A DNA stretch of 64,000 nucleotides from Candidatus Rifleibacteriota bacterium (GTDB lineage Bacteria > Muiribacteriota > Ozemobacteria > Ozemobacterales > Ozemobacteraceae). The notes under the pieces were generated by a model. It was not told the origin of the DNA and did not search any database. It saw nothing but the letters and a program-made list of their open reading frames with translations. The translations under genes were made by a program, and so were the position numbers. Of the stretch, positions 52,196 through 60,407 are shown in pieces; within the stretch, counting starts at the first letter, position 1, and each line of letters starts with the position of its first letter. The stretch spans positions 32,245-96,244 of the forward strand of contig JAAYVD010000120.1 of the NCBI GenBank assembly GCA_012517355.1, given 5' to 3'.

Positions 52196-53107
52196 TCAGC
52201 GCAGGTCCCGCAGGGCCTGCTCGAACGCGGCCGGCAGCGGCGCTTCCAGGACCAGCGGCGCCCCGGTCACCGGGTGGGCGAGGGACAGCCGGGCGGCATG
52301 CAGGAAATGGACGGCCCGGCCCTGCCACCGCCGTCCTCCGTAGGTGACGTCGCCCAGCAGCGGATGCCCAAGATAGGACAGGTGGACCCGGATCTGGTGG
52401 GTGCGCCCGGTCTCGATGCGCACCCGCACCAGGGCGGCCCCCTTCAGCCGCTCGACCACCTGGAAGGTGCTGATGGCCATCCGGCCCCGGTCCGCCGGGG
52501 TGGCCTTCATGCGCTGGCGGTGGACCCGGTCGCGCTCGATGGCGATCTCGATGCGGCCGGACGCATTCCGGGGATGCCCCTGCACGATGGCCAGATACTC
52601 CTTGTGGGTCTCGCGGGCGGCAAACATCCGGGCCAGCTTCTGGTGCGCCTTCTGGGTCTTGGCCAGCAGCATCACCCCGCTCGTCCCCTTGTCGAGACGG
52701 TGCACCACGCCGGGCCGCAGCGGCGCCCCGATCGGGCTCAGCGCCGTATGGGCGAGCACCCCCGCCACCACGCTGGCCGTCTCCCGGCCGGCGCCAGGGT
52801 GGACCACCAGCCCCACGGGCTTGTCGACGGCGATCAGGTGCGGGTCCTCGTAGAGAATGCCGAAGGTCAGGGCGGTGGCCTGCAGGGTGGCGGGCGGTTC
52901 CGGCTCGGGCAGCCGGCAGACCACCCGTTCCCCACCACGCAACTTGAGGCTGGGTTTGCCGGGCCGTCCATCGACGGTCACCGCCCCCGCCTTGATCATC
53001 TCCTGGAGGGTCGAGCGCGACAGGTCGGGAAGCCGCCCGGCCAGGGCCACGTCGAGCCGCTTCCCGGCCTCCGCGGTCTCCGCCTTCCATGCCATCTGCT
53101 TGTTCAC
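52196..53107 (-). CDS. RluA-family rRNA pseudouridine synthase
   Basis: A 303-residue enzyme. An S4 RNA-binding domain (KRLDVALAGRLPDLSRSTLQ, GAVTVDGRPGKPS) comes first. The catalytic domain has VVHRLDKGTSGVMLLAKT, where HRLD holds the catalytic Asp, and later GRTHQIRVHLSYLGHPLLGD. It modifies uridines in 23S rRNA or tRNA. The GTG start at 53107 sits 6 bases after AGGAGG and overlaps the stop of the Lgt gene (GTGA), so the two are coupled. Confidence 0.93.
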   Translation of the reverse strand: MNKQMAWKAETAEAGKRLDVALAGRLPDLSRSTLQEMIKAGAVTVDGRPGKPSLKLRGGERVVCRLPEPEPPATLQATALTFGILYEDPHLIAVDKPVGLVVHPGAGRETASVVAGVLAHTALSPIGAPLRPGVVHRLDKGTSGVMLLAKTQKAHQKLARMFAARETHKEYLAIVQGHPRNASGRIEIAIERDRVHRQRMKATPADRGRMAISTFQVVERLKGAALVRVRIETGRTHQIRVHLSYLGHPLLGDVTYGGRRWQGRAVHFLHAARLSLAHPVTGAPLVLEAPLPAAFEQALRDLR

Positions 53108-54102
53108 CGGTTTCCTCCTGTCTCCCGTTCCTGGCAGGCCTTGCGGTGGCAGAGATACAGCCACACCAGGCTGGCCGCAATCCCCGCCAGGCCGATGCCC
53201 TGGGAGACCGACAACCCGGCGGCGGTGAAGAACCCTCCGCGGTCGTCCCCCCGAAGGTATTCTATCGCAAACCGGAATCCGGAGTACATCAGCGTGTAGC
53301 CACCCCAGACGGCCCCGGGAAACAGCCAGCCTCCCCGCTCATGGCCTCCGCCATCCGCCGGAAACGCGCCGACCCCTTCGCCGGGGACCGGTTCCGATGC
53401 CTGGCCGACCCCTACGCCGGAGACCGGTTCCGATGCCGCGCCGACCGCGGTTCCCGGCGTGGCGGGCCCGACCGGCAGGAGGTCGGAAGGGCTTCCCCCT
53501 TGCCGCCACGGATGGCGGGGCGAGCCGTCGGTGTCGCGCATCGCAAGCGGGTCCTCCGCCGTCCGCACCCGGAACAGGTGCTGCGCCACGAGGAACAGGA
53601 CCGCCAGGAACCCCGCCTCGTAGAGCTGGGTCGGGTGTCGCGGCAGCCCGTCACCGAGCCGGGGAAAGACCACCCCCCAGGGCAGCCCGGTCGGCCGTCC
53701 GTAGCAGCAGCCGTTCAGGAAACACCCGATCCGGCCCACCGCGTGGCCGAGGATCAGGCAGGGGGCGATCATGTCGCCCAGGTCCCGCAGCCTGATCCGA
53801 TGCCATTTCCCATAGGCGATCATGGTGGCCGCGGTCGCCAGGAAGCCGCCGAAGAAGACCAGCCCGCCCTGGCTCAGGGCGAACCAGGACCGCACGGTGG
53901 GGAACTGCGCGGGATACAGGACGATGTAGAGGACCCGGGCCCCGACCATGGCCGACACCAGGAACCAGACCGCGAGGTCGAGCATCTGGTCGGTGCCCAG
54001 ACCGATCCGGCGGCCGTTCACCACCCCCATGACGATGCCGGCCACGAACGCCAGCGCCAGCACCACGCCGTAGGCATGGATGGGCACCGGAAAGGCGCAC
54101 AT
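53104..54102 (-). CDS. lgt: Prolipoprotein diacylglyceryl transferase with repeat insert
   Basis: A 332-residue Lgt (the usual length is about 260-290). The enzyme attaches diacylglycerol from phosphatidylglycerol to the lipobox Cys of exported lipoproteins in the inner membrane. HAYGVVLALAF gives the N-terminal Tyr, GRIGCFLNGCCYGRP the signature (with Cys where E. coli has Asn), and HPTQLYE and FRFAIEYLRGD follow. Residues of about 183-250 form a hydrophilic insert between two TM helices, most of it encoded by a family A repeat (MRDTDGSPRHPWRQGGSPSD) and a short duplication ASEPVSGVGVGQASEPV. A second Lgt gene is just upstream, so this copy may be under reduced constraint. Confidence 0.88.
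   Translation of the reverse strand: MCAFPVPIHAYGVVLALAFVAGIVMGVVNGRRIGLGTDQMLDLAVWFLVSAMVGARVLYIVLYPAQFPTVRSWFALSQGGLVFFGGFLATAATMIAYGKWHRIRLRDLGDMIAPCLILGHAVGRIGCFLNGCCYGRPTGLPWGVVFPRLGDGLPRHPTQLYEAGFLAVLFLVAQHLFRVRTAEDPLAMRDTDGSPRHPWRQGGSPSDLLPVGPATPGTAVGAASEPVSGVGVGQASEPVPGEGVGAFPADGGGHERGGWLFPGAVWGGYTLMYSGFRFAIEYLRGDDRGGFFTAAGLSVSQGIGLAGIAASLVWLYLCHRKACQERETGGNR
53469..53555 (+). repeat. Family A element in frame (antisense) inside lgt
   Basis: It is a near-complete copy: CGACCGGCAGGAGGTCGG, GAAGGGCTTCCCCCTTGCC, GCCACGGATGGCGGGG, ending GCATCGCAAGCGGGTCCT. It runs opposite to the gene and provides about residues 183-211 of Lgt. Just beside it (53389-53441) the 14-mer ACCGGTTCCGATGC occurs twice. 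Confidence 0.85.
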
Positions 54103-54114
54103 GCCGGTCGTGCC

Positions 54115-54903
54115 CTACGCCGGGGGTGGGGTGGTGACGGTCTCCCCCGCGTCGGGGGCGATCCGCAGGTCGGGCGTCCGGCCGATCATCCGCCAGGCGG
54201 CGATCCCGGCGGCCACCGTCCCGGCTCCCACCCATTGTGACAGACTGAGCCCCAGGGCGAGGACGGGGTTGTCCCCGCGCCAGAACTCCACGAAAAACCG
54301 GAAGAACCCATACAGGCCCAGGCAGGCCACGAACACTTCGCCGTGGTTGCGTCGCCGGCGCCGCCCGGCCTGCAGCAGGGCGAAGATGGCCAGCCCCGCC
54401 GCCGATTCGTACAGTTGTGTCGGGTGGACCGGAAGGTCCGACACGCGCGGAAAAACCACCCCCCAGGGCCAGGTGCAGGGCAGCCCGTGGCAGCAGCCGT
54501 TCAGAAAACAGCCCACCCTGGCCACCGCGATGCCCAGGGGCAGGCCGAACCCGACGCAGTCCATCACCCGCCAGAACGGGAGCCGCAGGTATTTCAGATA
54601 CAGCAGGTCGAAGACCAGGCTGCTGACCACGGCGCCGTAGAAGGTCAGCCCGCCGCTCTCGAAGGCGAGGACGCCCAGGGGGGTCATCTGTTCGGGGGCA
54701 TATTCCAGGAGGAAGAGCAGGCGCGACCCGAACACCCCCACCACCATCTGCAGCAGGAGCATGTCGAAGACCGATTCGACGGGCAGACCGTCGTGCCTGG
54801 CCTCGAACAGGATCCAGATGGTGCCGGCCGTGTAGCCCAGGGCCAGCAGCAGCCCGTAGGAATAGACGTTGAACCAGGGGGTGTGCAGGAGGACCGGGAG
54901 CAT
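54115..54903 (-). CDS. lgt: Second prolipoprotein diacylglyceryl transferase
   Basis: A 262-residue Lgt without an insert: VYSYGLLLALGY, GGLTFYGAVV, ARVGCFLNGCCHGLP, HPTQLYESAAG and FRFFVEFWRGDNP in the normal order, with about seven TM helices. It is 8 bases from the end of lspA and 12 from the other lgt, so the three lie in one operon. The start at 54903 gives MLPVLLHTPWF; the open frame further upstream overlaps lspA and is not used. It could prefer different substrates from its neighbour. Confidence 0.9.
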   Translation of the reverse strand: MLPVLLHTPWFNVYSYGLLLALGYTAGTIWILFEARHDGLPVESVFDMLLLQMVVGVFGSRLLFLLEYAPEQMTPLGVLAFESGGLTFYGAVVSSLVFDLLYLKYLRLPFWRVMDCVGFGLPLGIAVARVGCFLNGCCHGLPCTWPWGVVFPRVSDLPVHPTQLYESAAGLAIFALLQAGRRRRRNHGEVFVACLGLYGFFRFFVEFWRGDNPVLALGLSLSQWVGAGTVAAGIAAWRMIGRTPDLRIAPDAGETVTTPPPA

Positions 54904-54910
54904 GCGCCGC

Positions 54911-55525
54911 TCAGGCGGCGGAAGGGGCGGGCTGGCTGTCCCCGCTGTCATCCTCCGCGGGTTCTTCCGGGTTCAACAGGAAGATGTCGATGAACAGCAG
55001 CACCACGCCGACATCGATGGCCACGTCGGCCACGTTGAACACCGGAAAGTCGAACGCCCCGAAGTGGAACGAGAAGAAATCGACCACGAACCCGTATGCC
55101 ACCCGGTCGTAGAGGTTGCCCAGGGCCCCCCCGACGAGCAGGGCCAGCGACCAGCGGGTCAGTTTCTCCCGCAGGGGCAACTGGAAACTGTAGTAGCCGA
55201 TGATCACGATCATGACGAGGGCCATCAGGATCGGGGGCAGCCGCCAGTCGGGGAACCAGCCGAAGGCCACCCCGTAATTGCGAACGTAGGTGAGCGTGAA
55301 GAGGTCCTTGATCACCGGGCAGGGAAGCACCCCGCTGCTCGACATCACCAGAAGCTTGGTGATGCGGTCGAGGGTGAAGGTCAGGGTGGCGTACAGGAAG
55401 ATGGAAGGCGCCCGCAGATAGAACTTGAGGTTTTTCGCCAGGAACACCGGGTAGAGAACCAGGAGGGCAACGCCGCTCCCGATGGTCATCAGGAGCCAGA
55501 GCAGGTGGTCTTTCAGTTTGGCCAT
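54911..55525 (-). CDS. lspA: Lipoprotein signal peptidase
   Basis: A 204-residue aspartic signal peptidase II that cuts before the lipid-modified Cys. The catalytic motifs are ALGNLYDRVAYGFVVDF (first Asp) and FNVADVAIDVG (second Asp), with NYGVAFGWF upstream. The protein is longer than typical LspA (about 160) because of an extra N-terminal hydrophobic stretch (LLWLLMTIGSGVALLVLYPV). The C-terminus is acidic. It heads the operon lspA-lgt-lgt-pseudouridine synthase. Confidence 0.92.
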   Translation of the reverse strand: MAKLKDHLLWLLMTIGSGVALLVLYPVFLAKNLKFYLRAPSIFLYATLTFTLDRITKLLVMSSSGVLPCPVIKDLFTLTYVRNYGVAFGWFPDWRLPPILMALVMIVIIGYYSFQLPLREKLTRWSLALLVGGALGNLYDRVAYGFVVDFFSFHFGAFDFPVFNVADVAIDVGVVLLFIDIFLLNPEEPAEDDSGDSQPAPSAA

Positions 55526-55545
55526 GGTGTCGTCATCCAGGTTTC

Positions 55546-55592
55546 AGAAGATAGTATAGCAGAACCGCCGGGGCCAAGGCCTCTGCCTTGGC
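55546..55592 (-). promoter_or_regulatory. -10 box and palindrome upstream of lspA
   Basis: On the - strand, TATACT lies about 25 bases before lspA. The perfect palindrome GCCAAGGC-CTCT-GCCTTGGC (55573-55592) covers the region where a -35 should be, so it may be an operator or a small hairpin. No good -35 hexamer is visible. Confidence 0.4.
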
Positions 55593-55733
55593 GGTGCCGG
55601 AAGACCTGCCGGGCGATGCCGGCCGGCCTGGGTTCGGGGTTGGTCTGGCGTTTCATCATGGATAGGGGTGAAGATCCCCCCTTGCATCGGACGGTGGAAC
55701 GGTTTTCTTCACCGAAATTCCACGGTTTTTTGC

Positions 55734-55889
55734 AATGATCCGCATAAAGGCTTGCCGAAGGGGCTTTGCCCCTTCACCCCACCAGGGCCGATGGCCCTGG
55801 ACCCTTCCTGCTGGCGAGGGGAACGCTGACGCGTTCCCCTCGCGGAAGCTCCGCTTCGCGGTCCGTTAGCCCTTGACCGGACGGTAGTT
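55734..55889 (+). repeat. Family B 156-bp multi-hairpin element (variant copy)
   Basis: It has the same length and order as the copy at 34153. In the long stem (55814-55843) GCGAGGGGAACGC pairs perfectly with GCGTTCCCCTCGC; the other copies have T/A where this one has G/C, at paired positions. It sits in the 55526-56213 gap between the divergent lspA and cytochrome genes, which holds no supported gene. Confidence 0.9.
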
Positions 55890-56213
55890 TTTTGGGGACG
55901 CCCTGGCATCTCGACGGCCACTTCCTTTCTCGCTTTTTCTCATCCACTATCGATTCTGCATCGCCGGCCTGGTTGACGGTCCCCTTCGCCGTTTCCCTCT
56001 CATTCTCCCCTTCTCCTGGCGTATTCCTAGGGTCCGTCGACATGTGGAAGACTCGTTGTTTCGGGTTGCCGCCTGTGGTCAGCCGCCAGCGGGTCGAACC
56101 ACGAATGGCCCGGGGGTCTGGTGAGGGAAGGGCTAATCCCGGAGAGAGGCGATGCCGATGAACCAGTGAGAAATGGTTTTCTGCACATCAGTATTGGGGA
56201 GGTAACCCTCGCG

Positions 56214-57221
56214 ATGAAGTGCCTGCCGCACCTGCCCACCAGATCGGTGGGGTTCTTCCTGCTGGTCATGGTGGCGTCTCTGTTCTCCCTGGGATGCTCC
56301 GACAGCAACGGGAACGATAACGTCTCCAATCCCATGTCGGTCTTCACCTCCACCTCGGGCACCGGCACCGGTCTCCCCACCAGCGGAACGGTCTCGGGGG
56401 TCGGCGCCATCGATTCCCCCATCGTCAGCGTGCCCACGTCCAACGATGGCCGGCGCGACCACACCAATGCCCCCCTGCTCGACAACTGGCACCCCGGTTG
56501 GCAGCAGTCGGAATGCCTCAGCTGCCATACCGACCAGAGCCGCATCCCCGACCACAGCTATCCCGACACCTCCCTGTGCTACCTGTGCCACGGCACCAAC
56601 GGGCTGCCCGGGTTCGGCGACGGCACCCCACCGGTCATCAAGGGAGTGGTCGCTGCCCCCACCGCGAATGGCGTCACCATCACCTGGACCACCGACGAAC
56701 CGGCCATCACCCGCCTGATCCTGCGCACCACCGCCGGCGACAAGATGGAGTTCCCCGTCAGCAACGATTATGCCCAGAGCCACCGCTTCGCCGTGACCGG
56801 CCTGCTCAGCTCCACCCGCTACACCTTCGAGATCGTCGCCATCGACAAGAACCAGAACAAGGCCACCTCGGCCAGTTTCGGAACCCTTTGCTTCACCACC
56901 CAGGCCTCCAGCGCGACCGCCGGCGGGACCACCACCACCACCGGCATCACCATCGAAGGGCCTTCCTTCCCCGAGATCGACAACTTCTCCGTCCTGGCCC
57001 GCTGGATCACCTCGGTGCCCACCACCTGCGAGGTCGAGGTCATCGACACCGTCGAAGGGTCGGCCAGGAATCTCAACGCGGGCGGCCCGATGACCGACTT
57101 CTCCTTCCCAATCGGCGACCTGAAGGCCGGCCGGAAATACTACGTCACCATCACCGCCACCGACGAGGCCGGCAACAGCGTGGAAGGCACCCGCCACGAG
57201 GTCACCACCGACCCGCTCTGA
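56214..57221 (+). CDS. Diheme c-type cytochrome lipoprotein with FNIII-like domains
   Basis: A 335-residue protein with a lipobox (VASLFSLGCSDS, Cys at about residue 25). Two CxxCH motifs (CLSCHTD, CYLCHGT) lie 31 residues apart, with His residues nearby for axial ligands. Two fibronectin III-like domains follow (ITWTTDEPAITRLILRTTAG, then YYVTITATDEAGNSVEG). It is an outer-surface or periplasmic lipoprotein that could pass electrons. The start at 56214 has GGGGAGG 11 bases upstream. The lipoprotein operon is divergent from it. Confidence 0.85.
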   Translation: MKCLPHLPTRSVGFFLLVMVASLFSLGCSDSNGNDNVSNPMSVFTSTSGTGTGLPTSGTVSGVGAIDSPIVSVPTSNDGRRDHTNAPLLDNWHPGWQQSECLSCHTDQSRIPDHSYPDTSLCYLCHGTNGLPGFGDGTPPVIKGVVAAPTANGVTITWTTDEPAITRLILRTTAGDKMEFPVSNDYAQSHRFAVTGLLSSTRYTFEIVAIDKNQNKATSASFGTLCFTTQASSATAGGTTTTTGITIEGPSFPEIDNFSVLARWITSVPTTCEVEVIDTVEGSARNLNAGGPMTDFSFPIGDLKAGRKYYVTITATDEAGNSVEGTRHEVTTDPL

Positions 57222-57253
57222 CCGCATCCCGTCCCCCTTCCCGATTCCCCTTG

Positions 57254-57282
57254 CCGGGGTCGGCCCCTTGGGCCGGCCCCGG
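57254..57282 (+). terminator. Terminator-like hairpin after the cytochrome gene
   Basis: A 13-pair stem (CCGGGGTCGGCCC with GGGCCGGCCCCGG, one G-T pair) and a 3-base loop CTT lies 33 bases after the stop. The T-run is weak. It precedes the accD promoter and separates the two transcripts. Confidence 0.6.
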
Positions 57283-57294
57283 TCGGCCGTTCGG

Positions 57295-57323
57295 TTGAAA
57301 TCACCGGGGAAATCTGTTATAAC
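57295..57323 (+). promoter_or_regulatory. Predicted promoter of the accD-accA-rpoD operon
   Basis: The -35 TTGAAA (57295-57300) and -10 TATAAC (57318-57323) are separated by exactly 17 bases, 49 bases before the accD start. It is close to consensus. Confidence 0.65.
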
Positions 57324-57371
57324 CTGAGCCTATGCCAATCGGCGCCGCATCTTCTCTTCCCCGAGCCCCGG

Positions 57372-58196
57372 ATGGGATGGCTTGACCGGCTGACGGGGGC
57401 CCGCAAACCCCCCGATCCCACCGACCTCTGGAAGAAGTGTCCGAAATGCTCGGAGATCCTCCTCCAAAAGGATCTCGAGCGGAACCTGTTTCTCTGCGGG
57501 AAGTGCGACCACCACCTGCGCATGCCGGTCTGGGACCGCATCGCCCTCCTCACCGACGAGAACTCCTTCCTCGAGCTCGACCAGGACATGGAGTCCATCG
57601 ACCCGCTCTCCTTCGTCGACAGCGCCCCCTACCCGGAACGCCTGCAGAAGGCCATCCAGGCCACCGACTCCTTCGAGGCGGTCACCTGCGGCGAGGCCCG
57701 GCTCGACGGCCTGCCCGTCCTGCTTGGCGTCATGAACTTCGAGTTCATGGGGGGAAGCATGGGTTCGGTGGTCGGCGAAAAAATCGCCCGCCTGCTCGAA
57801 CGCGCCCTCGCCCGGAAATTCCCCGTCATCTGCGTCTCCGCCTCGGGTGGGGCCCGCATGCAGGAAGGCATCTTCTCCCTCATGCAGATGGCCAAGACCT
57901 CGGCCGCCATCGCCCTCCTCAACGAGGCCGCCGTCCCCTACGTCTCCCTGCTGACCGACCCCACCACCGGCGGGGTGTCGGCCAGTTTCGCCAGCCTCGG
58001 CGACGTGAACATCGCCGAACCCGACGCCCTGATCGGGTTCGCCGGGCCCCGCGTCATCGAGCAGACCATCCGCCAGAAGCTGCCCGAAGGGTTCCAGAAA
58101 TCCGAGTTCCTCCTTTCGCACGGCATGATCGACATGGTCGTCCACCGGCGCCAGCTGAAGCCCACCCTGGCCCGCCTGCTCCACCTGTGGGCCTGA
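57372..58196 (+). CDS. accD: Acetyl-CoA carboxylase carboxyltransferase beta subunit
   Basis: A 274-residue subunit that, with AccA, transfers CO2 from carboxybiotin to acetyl-CoA to make malonyl-CoA. The N-terminal zinc ribbon KCPKCSEIL...CGKCDHHLRMP is present, followed by the crotonase-like part with FEFMGGSMGSVVGEK, SASGGARMQEGIFSLMQM and TTGGVSASFASLGDVNIAEP. The ATG at 57372 has a weak ribosome site, but no better in-frame start exists after the promoter. Confidence 0.96.
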   Translation: MGWLDRLTGARKPPDPTDLWKKCPKCSEILLQKDLERNLFLCGKCDHHLRMPVWDRIALLTDENSFLELDQDMESIDPLSFVDSAPYPERLQKAIQATDSFEAVTCGEARLDGLPVLLGVMNFEFMGGSMGSVVGEKIARLLERALARKFPVICVSASGGARMQEGIFSLMQMAKTSAAIALLNEAAVPYVSLLTDPTTGGVSASFASLGDVNIAEPDALIGFAGPRVIEQTIRQKLPEGFQKSEFLLSHGMIDMVVHRRQLKPTLARLLHLWA

Positions 58197-58206
58197 GAGG
58201 ACCCCG

Positions 58207-59187
58207 ATGACCCGGGAATTCGAATTCGAGCGGCCCATCGTCGAGCTCGAAAAACGGCTGAAAGACCTGCAGACCCTGTCCGAAGACGGGCAGATCGACC
58301 TGTCGCGCGAGATCAAGGCCATCGCCGACAAGATCGGCATCATGCGCGCCGAGATCTTCCGCACCCTCGAACCCTGGCAATACGCCCAGGTCGCCCGCCA
58401 CATCGACCGCCCGTCCACCCTCGACTATCTGAAGATGATCTGCGGCGACACCTTCGTCGAACTCCACGGCGACCGCCTGTTCGGCGACGACCCCGCCCTG
58501 GTGGCCGGGTTCGCCCGCTTCGGCGACCGCCCGGTCGCGGTGATCGGCCACCAGAAAGGCCACGACACCGAGGAGAACCTGTTCCGCAACTTCGGCATGC
58601 CCCACCCCGAGGGATACCGCAAGGCCATGCGCGTCATGCGCCTGGCCGAGCGCTTCCGCCGGCCCATCGTCGTCTTCATCGACACCCCCGGCGCCTTCCC
58701 CGGCATCGGGGCCGAGGAACGCGGCCAGAGCGAGGCGATCGCCCGCAACCTCGCCGACATGGCCCGCCTGGCCGTCCCCATCGTCTGCGTCGTCATTGGG
58801 GAAGGCGGCAGCGGCGGCGCCCTCGCCGTCGGCATCGGCGACCGCGTCTGCATGCTCGAATACTCGATCTACTCCGTCATCTCCGCCGAAGGGTGCGCGG
58901 CCATCCTCTGGAAGGATGCCTCCCGGGCCAAGGATGCCGCCCGCGCCCTGCGCCTCCGGGCCACCGACCTGCTCGAGTTCGGGATCATCGACCAGATCCT
59001 GCCCGAGCCCCTGGGCGGCGCCCACCGCGACCCGTCGGCCACCGCCGCCACCATCAAGGGGGCCATCCTCGACCACCTCGCCGCTCTCGCCACCGTCCCG
59101 CCCCAGGAACTCCTGGCCCGGCGCTATGCAAAATTCCGGGCGATGGGCCGATATAAGGTGCAGGAAGATGCCGAGGAAACCCAGTAA
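58207..59187 (+). CDS. accA: Acetyl-CoA carboxylase carboxyltransferase alpha subunit
   Basis: A 326-residue subunit of the carboxyltransferase. [14 protein letters not shown] near the start, [39 protein letters not shown] and [17 protein letters not shown] are the conserved segments. It starts 10 bases after accD with GAGGA upstream. rpoD overlaps its 3' end by 20 bases. Confidence 0.97.
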   Translation: MTREFEFERPIVELEKRLKDLQTLSEDGQIDLSREIKAIADKIGIMRAEIFRTLEPWQYAQVARHIDRPSTLDYLKMICGDTFVELHGDRLFGDDPALVAGFARFGDRPVAVIGHQKGHDTEENLFRNFGMPHPEGYRKAMRVMRLAERFRRPIVVFIDTPGAFPGIGAEERGQSEAIARNLADMARLAVPIVCVVIGEGGSGGALAVGIGDRVCMLEYSIYSVISAEGCAAILWKDASRAKDAARALRLRATDLLEFGIIDQILPEPLGGAHRDPSATAATIKGAILDHLAALATVPPQELLARRYAKFRAMGRYKVQEDAEETQ

Positions 59188-60208
59188 AACGATCCAGGAA
59201 ACGCCGCCGGTCGGGGAGACCCCCCGCCGCCGCGGTCGGCCGCCCAAGTCGGCCGTCGCCCCCGAAGCCGCTCCCGAAGCCGCTCCGCCGGCCACCGACG
59301 ACGAGGCCGAGGAGAAGCCCGCCACCCCCGACCCCCTCGAGGAGGCGGAAGACCTCGGCGAACCCGACAAGGCCGAATCGATCTTCGACGACTCGGTCAA
59401 GCTCTACCTGCAGCAGCTCACCAAGCTTTCCCTCGCCACCCAGGAGGAAGAGGTCGCGTTCGCCAAGCGCATCCTCGAAGGCGACGCCGACGCCCGCGAG
59501 GCCCTGATCAAGGCCAACCTCCGCCTCGTCGTCAGCATCGCCAAGAAATACACCAACCGCGGCCTGCTCTTCCTCGACCTCATCCAGGAGGGCAACCTCG
59601 GCCTGCTGCGCTCGATCGAGAAGTTCGACTACTCGTTGGGCTACAAGTTCTCGACCTACTCGACGTGGTGGATCCGCCAGGCGATCACCCGCGCCCTGGC
59701 CGAACAGTCGCGCGTCATCCGCATCCCCGTCCACATCATGGAGATCGTCAACAAGGTCCGCCGCACCGTCCGCGTCCACCAGCAGGAACACGGCCGCGAA
59801 CCCACCATGCCCGAGATCTCCGCCCAGGTCGGCCTGCCCGTCGAGCGCATCGAAGAGGTCATCAAGCTGACCCAGGAGCCCATCTCCTTCGAGCTGACCG
59901 TCGGCAACAAGGAAGACTCCGCCCTCGAGAACTTCATCTGCGACACCGACGCCGTCAGTCCCGAAGAGGCGGTCGTCGACTCGCTCCTGAAGGAACAGAT
60001 CGAGAAGGTGATGGCCGTCCTGACCGACAAGGAACGCCAGGTCGTCGCCCTGCGTTTCGGCCTCGAGGACGGCATCCCCCGCTCCCTCGAGGAGATCGGC
60101 CGCATCATGTCGGTCACCCGCGAGCGCGTCCGCCAGGTCGAGGAGAAGGCCCTCAAGAAGCTGCGGGCCAACACCACCACCAACCTGAAGGACTACTACC
60201 ACAAGTAG
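59168..60208 (+). CDS. rpoD: RNA polymerase sigma factor, RpoD/SigA type
   Basis: A 346-residue sigma-70 factor without a long region 1.1. Region 1.2 begins at [17 protein letters not shown], region 2 shows [36 protein letters not shown] and [19 protein letters not shown] (DNA melting and -10 recognition). Region 3 follows, and region 4.2 is [20 protein letters not shown]. The conserved motifs and length indicate the primary sigma factor, although an RpoD-like alternative cannot be excluded. The N-terminus is Pro/Ala/Glu-rich. The ATG lies inside accA with GCAGGAAG upstream. Confidence 0.9.
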   Translation: MPRKPSKTIQETPPVGETPRRRGRPPKSAVAPEAAPEAAPPATDDEAEEKPATPDPLEEAEDLGEPDKAESIFDDSVKLYLQQLTKLSLATQEEEVAFAKRILEGDADAREALIKANLRLVVSIAKKYTNRGLLFLDLIQEGNLGLLRSIEKFDYSLGYKFSTYSTWWIRQAITRALAEQSRVIRIPVHIMEIVNKVRRTVRVHQQEHGREPTMPEISAQVGLPVERIEEVIKLTQEPISFELTVGNKEDSALENFICDTDAVSPEEAVVDSLLKEQIEKVMAVLTDKERQVVALRFGLEDGIPRSLEEIGRIMSVTRERVRQVEEKALKKLRANTTTNLKDYYHK

Positions 60209-60407
60209 CCCTCCCCAACCGGGCCCTCGTTCCTTTTCCCTTCCCTTGCCCAGGGTTCGTCGCTGCCGTGCACCTTGGAAACCATGCGGCAAGGGGTTGG
60301 AAATCCGGGTGCTGTCGGTTGGGCCGCCGAGGTGCCCTTGGCCCTGGGAAGGGGCTTCCCCACCGCCTGGTCCTCGACCGCTCGCGAGGGTGGGCCTTTC
60401 CTGCGGT

